Origin: an uncultured Caryophanales bacterium
GTDB taxonomy: Bacteria > Bacillota_I > Bacilli_A > RF39 > UBA660
Reading direction: 5' to 3'
NCBI GenBank assembly: GCA_946629545.1
Contig: CAMOXZ010000004.1
Coordinates: forward strand, 1 to 32,920
Length of the DNA: 32,920 nucleotides
Shown: piece after piece, positions 25,866 through 32,920 of the stretch
Position numbering within the stretch: position 1 is the stretch's first letter
Layout: the number at the start of each line of letters is the position of its first letter
Position numbers and translations under genes: made by a program
Notes under the pieces: generated by a model
What the model was told of the DNA's origin: nothing
The model's database searches: none
What the model saw: the letters and a program-made list of their open reading frames with translations, nothing else

Positions 25866-27038
25866 TCATCCCCTCAAAATATTAATAATCATTATAATAA
25901 CCCCTAAACTAATAAATATAGCTCCTAATAATAAGAATAATGAAACACTTCCATACTTATTATTAAAATCATCAGTTACTTCTTTTTCTTTTTTCTTTAA
26001 CTTTTCTTCTTCTTTTTGAATTTTTCTTTTTTCTTCTTCAATATCTATATAAGGATCTAATTCTAATACTTTTAAATCATCAATAGAAATAAACTCATTA
26101 TGCTCCAAATTATTATATTTAGGACTTAACATTCTATCAATAATCTCATATATATCATTACTATCTCTTAAGAAATCTTCTTCTTTAGCATCCTTACTAA
26201 ATATAATATTTCTTTTTACAAGTAATAAACTAATCTTTTCCTTATCCCTATGTAATAGATTATACTCATCTTCTACTAAGTCTAATATATATTTCTTATC
26301 TTCTTCTTTAAAAGAATTATTATTCATAAACCTTTTCAAGTGTCTATTAATTTCAGTACATTCACTATGCAAACAATTATCTTTTCTAATTCCTTTACCA
26401 AAAACTTCTTCATTAAATAATAACTTGTAGAAAAATAAAGGTGCATAACTAGAATAATAACATCCCATTACTAAATCATCTGTGAAATATACATCTTTTA
26501 TATTAAAATCTTTATTGATTACACTAGAGCAATCATACTTATCAAATATAGCATTTACTTTATCAAATCTATCATAATAATTCTCATAAACTTCTGGAGT
26601 AAATCCATTTTTCTTAATACTATCCACATAAATAGAATTAAATCCATGCATAAAATATCCATTTCTAATATATTTATCATAGACATGTTTAATAATCATT
26701 TCTTTTGATTCTATCTTTTTAGTATCTTCAATATTAAACTTAGTAATTAAGGTACTACAAATTAGTTTATTAATACCAAACTTAATACTTTCAAAATTAT
26801 CTAATTTACGATAAAGCTTTTCTACTTGGTCTAAATAATCATCAAATAAGAATTCATCATCAACAATTATTTTATATTTATACAATGCATCATAAAAAAT
26901 ATAAAGTGCAGCTTCATTTCCAATATGAATAAAAGAATCAGTTAAATGATCACTTTTCTTATTAAAGTATCTTTCATTATTTCTAATTTCTTTTATCATT
27001 CTTATAACACTAGTTTTAATGAAATATTCTTCTAACAC
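25866..27038 (-). CDS. Hypothetical protein with C-terminal coiled-coil and TM anchor
   Basis: Long soluble N-terminal domain, Glu/Lys-rich coiled coil, C-terminal TM (VSLFLLLGAIFISLGVIIMIINIL). Confidence 0.55.
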   Translation of the reverse strand: MLEEYFIKTSVIRMIKEIRNNERYFNKKSDHLTDSFIHIGNEAALYIFYDALYKYKIIVDDEFLFDDYLDQVEKLYRKLDNFESIKFGINKLICSTLITKFNIEDTKKIESKEMIIKHVYDKYIRNGYFMHGFNSIYVDSIKKNGFTPEVYENYYDRFDKVNAIFDKYDCSSVINKDFNIKDVYFTDDLVMGCYYSSYAPLFFYKLLFNEEVFGKGIRKDNCLHSECTEINRHLKRFMNNNSFKEEDKKYILDLVEDEYNLLHRDKEKISLLLVKRNIIFSKDAKEEDFLRDSNDIYEIIDRMLSPKYNNLEHNEFISIDDLKVLELDPYIDIEEEKRKIQKEEEKLKKKEKEVTDDFNNKYGSVSLFLLLGAIFISLGVIIMIINILRG

Positions 27039-27071
27039 TTTATCACCTCCTATGACTAAAGTTTACTTATT

Positions 27072-27275
27072 TTATTTATTAATATACATATATATAAAAT
27101 ATGCTGAACCTACTAATATAATAGCTCCTATAATTAATAGAATTACTCTAACTGCAGGATTATTACTATCCCAATACATATCTTTTTTAGTAGAAGATTC
27201 TTCCATTAATTTTTCAAAATCTTCTCTATTCTTTTTATTAATTTCTAATTCTTCATTTTCATCATTCATAGACAT
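27072..27275 (-). CDS. Small single-TM protein
   Basis: 67 aa ORF, charged N-terminus and C-terminal TM; within a co-directional operon. Confidence 0.5.
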   Translation of the reverse strand: MSMNDENEELEINKKNREDFEKLMEESSTKKDMYWDSNNPAVRVILLIIGAIILVGSAYFIYMYINK

Positions 27276-27305
27276 ACCTCTATTCTAATATAAGAATACC
27301 ATATT

Positions 27306-29465
27306 TTATATCATTTGACTAGGATTAAAATCTATATCTATCTTTATTTTATTATTAGTTAAATAATGATCTATAACTTTAGAAAGAATTAAATATAAAT
27401 TATCTTCTTTCTTATATTTTAAAATTATATTATATCTAAAAACATTATTCATTTTAAATAAACTAGAACTACTAGGTCCAAGTATTATAGTAGAAGTTAA
27501 ATTTCTTTCTAAACTATTCTTAATTTTTAAAGCTTCCCCTAGTATATAAGAAGCATCTTTTCCACTAACTCTTATATTACAAATATAATAATATGGAGGA
27601 TACTTTAAACTTCTTCTAATCATCATTTCTTGTTTATAGAAAGATACATAATCATGATTCTTACATAGATTTATTGCATAATGTTCTGGATTATATGTTT
27701 GAATAATAACAGAACCTTCTTTTAAAGAACGACCAGATCTACCCGCAACTTGACTAAGTAATGAGAATGTATTTTCACTACTTCTAAAATCAGGAATATT
27801 TAATGATGTATCAGCATTAATTACTCCTACTAAAGTTACATTAGAGAAATCTAATCCTTTAGCAACCATCTGAGTACCAAGAAGTATATCATATTTACCT
27901 TCTCTAAAATCATCAATCATCTTCTCATGCATACCTTTTTTACTTGTAGTATCATAATCCATTCTAAGTACTCTACTCTCAGGAAATAATTTATTTAATT
28001 CTTCTTCAATCTTTTGAGTACCTACACCTAAATTATTTAAAGATTTTTCTTTACATTCAGGACAAGTATCAAATACTTTTTCACCATGGCCACAATAATG
28101 ACATCTTAGAGTATTACTACTCTTATGATAAGTTAATGTAATATCACAATTAGGACATTTAAATGTATATCCACAATTCTTACATGTTACAAAACTAGAA
28201 TAACCTCTTCTATTTAATAATAGAATTACTTGTTCATTCTTCTCTAATCTACTACGTATAGCATCAACTAATTCATTAGAAAAATGTCCTTTTATTTTTC
28301 TAATTTCTTTATTCATATCAATTATATTAACTAGAGGCAATTCTTTACCATTTACTCTATGTGGTAAAGTAAGTAACTTATAAACACCTTTTTCCGCTCT
28401 AGCCATCGATTCTAAAGAAGGTGTAGCACTTCCAAGTAATACACTACAATTATGATATTTACTTCTCAAAATAGCTATATCTCTAGCATGGTATCTTGGA
28501 GATGGATCACTTTGCTTATATGAGTCACTATGCTCTTCATCAATAATAATTATTCCTATATTATCAAGTGGAGCAAATATAGCACTTCTAGCACCTATTA
28601 CTATACTAGCTTCTCCTCTACTAATTCTTCTATATTCATCATACTTTTCTCCATCACTTAATCCAGAATGAATAGCCGCAATTTTTTTACCAAATCTTTT
28701 CTCAAATCTCTCAATCATCTGTGGAGTTAAACTAATTTCTGGAACTAATACAATACTACTCTTACCTAATGATAAATAATAATCTATTATTTCCATATAT
28801 ACTTCAGTTTTACCACTACCAGTAACACCATATAATAAATAAGTATTAATATCACTAATAACACTATCTACTACAGCTTGTTGGTCCTTAGTTAATTTCA
28901 TCTTAGAATTATCTAATTCATCATAACTAACTCTATAATGTTCAGATTTTTCTTCTATTAAAACACCCTTCTTAATAAGTGTATTTAAACTACTAATAGA
29001 TATATCAACTAATTCTTTTCTAAGAACAGGTCCATTCTTTACTAATTCTATTATTTCTTTTTGTTTATCATTTAATTTAATATCTGAATAATTACTATTC
29101 AATTTATAATAAGTATCATATTTAATATTACCAGTACTACCAGCTTTTAATGCTTTAGGTAACATTACTTGATAACAACTAATTAAAGTAGATAAAGTAT
29201 TATCTCTCATTACTTTACCTAATTCTAATAATTCATCATTTAATACTATATCTTTATCAACTACTGAAATAATACTTTTTAATTCTTTAGAAGTACTTGA
29301 ATCATTTTTTATTTCTAATACAAAACCTTCTAAAGTCATTCTACCAAAAGGAACTAATACTCTGATACCAACTTTAATATCTTTTTCTAATTCTTTAGGT
29401 ACACTATAATCAAAAACTTTATCAATAGCTTTAGCACTTAATTCAACTAAAACACCTACTATCAA
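27306..29465 (-). CDS. priA: Primosomal replication protein N' (helicase PriA)
   Basis: LLYGVTGSGKTEVYM, IIIDEEHSDSYKQ, CKNCGYTFKCPNCDITLTYH zinc motifs; start revised to TTG 29465 with GGAGGTGATAC SD. Confidence 0.95.
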   Translation of the reverse strand: MIVGVLVELSAKAIDKVFDYSVPKELEKDIKVGIRVLVPFGRMTLEGFVLEIKNDSSTSKELKSIISVVDKDIVLNDELLELGKVMRDNTLSTLISCYQVMLPKALKAGSTGNIKYDTYYKLNSNYSDIKLNDKQKEIIELVKNGPVLRKELVDISISSLNTLIKKGVLIEEKSEHYRVSYDELDNSKMKLTKDQQAVVDSVISDINTYLLYGVTGSGKTEVYMEIIDYYLSLGKSSIVLVPEISLTPQMIERFEKRFGKKIAAIHSGLSDGEKYDEYRRISRGEASIVIGARSAIFAPLDNIGIIIIDEEHSDSYKQSDPSPRYHARDIAILRSKYHNCSVLLGSATPSLESMARAEKGVYKLLTLPHRVNGKELPLVNIIDMNKEIRKIKGHFSNELVDAIRSRLEKNEQVILLLNRRGYSSFVTCKNCGYTFKCPNCDITLTYHKSSNTLRCHYCGHGEKVFDTCPECKEKSLNNLGVGTQKIEEELNKLFPESRVLRMDYDTTSKKGMHEKMIDDFREGKYDILLGTQMVAKGLDFSNVTLVGVINADTSLNIPDFRSSENTFSLLSQVAGRSGRSLKEGSVIIQTYNPEHYAINLCKNHDYVSFYKQEMMIRRSLKYPPYYYICNIRVSGKDASYILGEALKIKNSLERNLTSTIILGPSSSSLFKMNNVFRYNIILKYKKEDNLYLILSKVIDHYLTNNKIKIDIDFNPSQMI

Positions 29466-29493
29466 AGTATCACCTCCATATATATTTATTATA

Positions 29494-29520
29494 TCAAAAA
29501 AAGAAAGCAAATGCTTTCTT
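29494..29520 (-). terminator. Intrinsic terminator after rseP
   Basis: Minus strand AAGAAAGCA-TT-TGCTTTCTT followed by a T run. Confidence 0.75.
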
Positions 29521-30571
29521 ATTTAAATAACCTTAATATATCATTAAATGTTATAAATACCATTAAAAGTAATAATAGTATTAAGAATATACTATGTATT
29601 TTATTTTCTAATTCTGGTTTTACTGGCGAACCTTTTATTTTTTCAATAATTATAAATAATATATGTCCTCCATCAAATGCTGGTATAGGTAATAAATTAA
29701 TTACACCTACATTAATACTTAAGAATGCAGTTAAATATATTAAACTAGCAAGTCCTGCACTTCTTTGTTCCCCAACAATAGAGTATATTCCAACAGGACC
29801 AGATAATTGACCTAAACTAATTCTTCCTGTAAATAAATATGCTAAAGTAATATACATTTGTTTAAATATAGATTTAGTCTTTTTAAATGTATAGATAAAA
29901 GCATTACCAATACCTTTAGTCTTTTTTTGTTTCATGACTATTCCATATTTATAAGTTTCTTTACCATCTTCTTTTATCTTTTTTGGTTTTACTTTAAAAG
30001 TATATTTAGTATTATCTCTTTCTACTACTATAGTACTTGTTTTCTTTTCTCCAGCTATAGCTAAGTATAAAGAAATATCATCACTTGTTTCTACTTTATT
30101 TTTATTAATAGAAATAATTTTATCTTTACTTCTTAATCCAGCTTCATATGCTGCAGAATCTTTTTCTACTTTATGAAGTACTGGATTCATTGTAGATCCA
30201 CCCCAAATTAATCCAATTAAAAATATAAGTAATACAGCAAGTATAAAGTTATTCATAGGTCCAAATAACATTATTAAAAATCTTTGCCATGCTTTTTTAT
30301 TTTGTAATCTTTTCTCTTTAGGTATTTTCTTATCATCATCAGTTTCTAAATCTTCTCCAGCTAACTGACAAAAACCTCCAATAGGAATAGCTCTTAAATT
30401 ATATACAGTTTCACCTTTTTTAAATCCCCATATTTTAGGACCCATTCCTAATGCAAATTCATATACATAAACTCCATTTAATTTAGCTAATATAAAATGA
30501 CCAAATTCATGTACAAATACTATTATACCTAGTATTAAAACAAATAATAATATATTAATAATAGTTGACAA
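29519..30571 (-). CDS. rseP: RIP zinc metalloprotease (site-2 protease)
   Basis: FVHEFGHFILAK HExxH, PDZ region, NLLPIPAFDGGHI. Confidence 0.95.
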   Translation of the reverse strand: MSTIINILLFVLILGIIVFVHEFGHFILAKLNGVYVYEFALGMGPKIWGFKKGETVYNLRAIPIGGFCQLAGEDLETDDDKKIPKEKRLQNKKAWQRFLIMLFGPMNNFILAVLLIFLIGLIWGGSTMNPVLHKVEKDSAAYEAGLRSKDKIISINKNKVETSDDISLYLAIAGEKKTSTIVVERDNTKYTFKVKPKKIKEDGKETYKYGIVMKQKKTKGIGNAFIYTFKKTKSIFKQMYITLAYLFTGRISLGQLSGPVGIYSIVGEQRSAGLASLIYLTAFLSINVGVINLLPIPAFDGGHILFIIIEKIKGSPVKPELENKIHSIFLILLLLLMVFITFNDILRLFK

Positions 30572-30582
30572 ATAAATCCCTC

Positions 30583-31383
30583 CTATAATATTTCAATTAA
30601 AATTGTAAATGCTAAAACAACAAATATTAAACTATCAAATCTATCAAGTATACCACCATGTCCAGGAATTATTTCACTAAAATCTTTAACATCATAATAT
30701 CTTTTAATAGATGAGAATACTAAATCTCCTAATTGTCCTACTAAACATAATACAAATGTTAACATAATAACAGTAACTAAAGGTACAGAACTACTAATAA
30801 TAGTATTATAAAATACAGTAGCTACAAAAGTACCCATTATAGTTCCTCCAATTAATCCTTCTACTGTTTTCTTAGGACTAATCTTAGGACATAGTTTATG
30901 TTTACCTATTAATGAACCAGTAAATAATGCAAATGTATCAGTAATAGTAGTTATCAATAATAAGTATATGATATAAGTAATGTCATAATTACGAGTAATA
31001 ATAATTAAATTAAAACTTAATCCTATAAATAATACTGATCCTATTAAAAATAATGCATCATTTAAATTATATTTTTCATTATCATTTATAAATACCATAG
31101 GACTTATAAATAAAAATATAATTCCAGCCATTACTCTATAATCAAATTTATTAATAAATTCAATTGAACTAGTATTATATAAACAAAAATAACAAGTTAA
31201 TAAATAAGCAAATATCTTTAATACTAAAGGAAATTTCTTTTTAGTTTCTCTTACTCTTAATAATTCATATAAACCTAAAATACTAAGTACACTCATAAAT
31301 ATAGTAAAAGGAAGTTCCCCTACTATTATAAATGGTACAAATATTAATACTAATACAATAGCACTCACAATTCTCTTTGTCAT
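30583..31383 (-). CDS. cdsA: Phosphatidate cytidylyltransferase
   Basis: Multi-TM; TDTFALFTGSLIGKHKLCPKISPKKTVEGLIGG; GQLGDLVFSSIKRYYDVKDFSEIIPGHGGILDRFDS. Confidence 0.95.
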   Translation of the reverse strand: MTKRIVSAIVLVLIFVPFIIVGELPFTIFMSVLSILGLYELLRVRETKKKFPLVLKIFAYLLTCYFCLYNTSSIEFINKFDYRVMAGIIFLFISPMVFINDNEKYNLNDALFLIGSVLFIGLSFNLIIITRNYDITYIIYLLLITTITDTFALFTGSLIGKHKLCPKISPKKTVEGLIGGTIMGTFVATVFYNTIISSSVPLVTVIMLTFVLCLVGQLGDLVFSSIKRYYDVKDFSEIIPGHGGILDRFDSLIFVVLAFTILIEIL

Positions 31384-32090
31384 TTTGCATCTCCAAATCT
31401 TCTATTTCTCTTATTAAATTCTAATATAGCTTTATCAAACTCTTCCCCATTAAAATCAGGAAAATAAGTCTTAGGAAAATAAAACTCTGCATAACTAGCT
31501 TGCCACATCATAAAATTACTAAGTCTTAATTCCCCACTAGTTCTAATAACAAAATCTAATGGTGGTAAATCTTGATATAAGTTTTTACTTATTAAATCTT
31601 CATCTATAGATTCTAAATCTATTTCACCATTCTTATACATTTCACATATCTTCTTAGTAGTATCAACTATCTCAGAATGAGATCCATAATTAATACATAC
31701 ATTAAATACTAATCCAGTATTATTCTTAGTTTTTTCAACTATACTATTCATAGCTTTTAACACTTTTTCTGGAAGAGGATCTTTTCTACCAGAGAATATT
31801 ACTTTAATATTTCTTTCTATTAAAAAATCTGATCCTTTATCAAATACTCTAGTAAATAAATCCATTAAGAAATCTACTTCTGCTTTTTCTCTTTTAAAAT
31901 TCTCAGTAGAAAAAGCATATACTGAACAATATTTAAGTCCAACATCAGACATATGTGTACATAACTCCTTAATAGTATCTATAGCTGCCTTATGACCCAT
32001 AGAACGAATCATACCACGTTCTTTAGCCCATCTACCATTTCCATCCATAATTATACCAACATGAGTTGGCATTATAATTTCTTCATTCAT
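31380..32090 (-). CDS. uppS: Isoprenyl transferase (undecaprenyl diphosphate synthase)
   Basis: PTHVGIIMDGNGRWAKERG; YAFSTENFKR; FVIRTSGELRLSNFMMWQASYAEFYF. Confidence 0.95.
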   Translation of the reverse strand: MNEEIIMPTHVGIIMDGNGRWAKERGMIRSMGHKAAIDTIKELCTHMSDVGLKYCSVYAFSTENFKREKAEVDFLMDLFTRVFDKGSDFLIERNIKVIFSGRKDPLPEKVLKAMNSIVEKTKNNTGLVFNVCINYGSHSEIVDTTKKICEMYKNGEIDLESIDEDLISKNLYQDLPPLDFVIRTSGELRLSNFMMWQASYAEFYFPKTYFPDFNGEEFDKAILEFNKRNRRFGDAK

Positions 32091-32125
32091 ATTATATACC
32101 TCATAAATAATTATATACTAAGAAC

Positions 32126-32152
32126 AAAAAAAAAGAAAGTCAAAAGACTCTC
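32126..32152 (-). terminator. Intrinsic terminator after khpA
   Basis: Minus strand GAGAGTC-TTTT-GACTTTC then TTTTTTTTT. Confidence 0.75.
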
Positions 32153-32401
32153 CTAAAATTTATCAATATCAATCTTTACATATTTATTATCAGATAAAGC
32201 AGAACTAGCTTGTACTAGAGTTCTAATAGCATTAGCAGTACGTCCTTCTTTACCAATAACTCTTCCCATATCAGAATCATCAACCATTACTTGAATAAGT
32301 ATAACATTTTCTTCTTCTGTAGGAAATTCTTTAACACTTACACTGTCTTTATTAACTACTAAAGATTTAACTATTTCTTCTGTTAATTTTACTAAATCCA
32401 T
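32153..32401 (-). CDS. khpA: KH-domain RNA-binding protein KhpA
   Basis: MGRVIGKEGRTANAIRTLVQA KH motif; directly after rpsP. Confidence 0.93.
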   Translation of the reverse strand: MDLVKLTEEIVKSLVVNKDSVSVKEFPTEEENVILIQVMVDDSDMGRVIGKEGRTANAIRTLVQASSALSDNKYVKIDIDKF

Positions 32402-32403
32402 GA

Positions 32404-32673
32404 TTACTTACCTTTCTTTTTAGAATCAGCAAATTTCTTCATGATTCCTGCTTCACTAAATAAGTTTCTAACAGTATCAGATACAACTGCACCATTATTT
32501 AACCATTTTAAAGCTAATTCTTCATTGATTTTTGTTTCTGAATCAAGTGGTGCATAAGTACCAATTAATTCTAAGTATTGTCCATCTCTAGGTCTTCTAC
32601 CATCAGTAGCAACGATTCTATAAGTTGGTCTTTTCTTTGCTCCCATTCTTGTTAATCTTAATTTAACTGCCAT
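32404..32673 (-). CDS. rpsP: 30S ribosomal protein S16
   Basis: [43 protein letters not shown]; start revised to ATG 32673 with GGAGGG SD. Confidence 0.97.
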   Translation of the reverse strand: MAVKLRLTRMGAKKRPTYRIVATDGRRPRDGQYLELIGTYAPLDSETKINEELALKWLNNGAVVSDTVRNLFSEAGIMKKFADSKKKGK

Positions 32674-32703
32674 TAATATCCCTCCATTTCTAAATGCATA
32701 CAT

Positions 32704-32732
32704 ATCATACCAAATAATAATATATCTGTCAA
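32704..32732 (-). promoter_or_regulatory. Strong rpsP promoter
   Basis: Minus strand TTGACA - 17 nt - TATGAT with TGG extended -10. Confidence 0.8.
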
Positions 32733-32748
32733 CCTTTTTTTGTTAACA

Positions 32749-32920
32749 CTATTTCAATCTATATCCTATATTATATTTATAATATGAAGAATACTCAGTA
32801 TTCTCAATTATATTATTTAAATCATCAATACTATTAGTTACAATAATAGTATTATTATCTAGAATACTATAATCTTTAAACTCTCTTGTATAATAAACTT
32901 TATTATATTTAATTAAGTAT
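32749..32920 (-). CDS. C-terminal fragment of a CDS extending past the window, hypothetical
   Basis: Open minus-strand frame to the window edge: ...YLIKYNKVYYTREFKDYSILDNNTIIVTNSIDDLNNIIENTEYSSYYKYNIGYRLK*; no start inside the window. Confidence 0.5.
   Translation of the reverse strand, partial: YLIKYNKVYYTREFKDYSILDNNTIIVTNSIDDLNNIIENTEYSSYYKYNIGYRLK

Noticed and set aside
1-32920. Alternative genetic code (TGA = Trp) given the Mollicutes-like composition
   Set aside because: Conserved proteins (NrdD, PriA, Tex, P-ATPase) translate full length with the standard code, so there is no need for TGA reassignment.
1-32920. CRISPR arrays, transposons, prophage or integrative elements
   Set aside because: No regularly spaced repeats, transposase/integrase ORFs or phage structural genes seen; dut here is co-operonic with nrdDG.

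Overview
AT-rich Firmicutes-type (Bacilli/Mollicutes-like, probably spore-forming gut lineage) chromosomal window, almost entirely transcribed on the minus strand. Core content: partial tRNA-Leu(CAA), scpA/scpB, a class B sortase operon, a sporulation cluster (SigF/SigG-type sigma factor-spoVAC-spoVAD-spoVAE), nrdD-nrdG-dut, a divergent Crp/Fnr-family regulator, tex, a Ca2+-type P-ATPase, several anchored extracytoplasmic proteins (HEFGH metalloprotease, 3D-domain protein), rpe-rsgA-prkC-prpC-rlmN, fmt, priA, rseP, cdsA, uppS, khpA and rpsP. The most interesting non-annotated signal is at 6776-7068, between the sporulation sigma factor and dut. It is a compact candidate type I toxin-antitoxin locus: strong promoter, SD-sequestering hairpin, 24-aa hydrophobic peptide, 16-bp 5'UTR/3' long-range complementarity, and a convergent antisense RNA with its own promoter and terminator. 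Other signals are paired Spo0A-like boxes upstream of the sigma factor, a 9-4-9 palindrome placed at about -41.5 of the nrdD promoter, and a nested promoter/terminator/SD element upstream of the 3D-domain gene. All calls come from reading the sequence; no database search was run.
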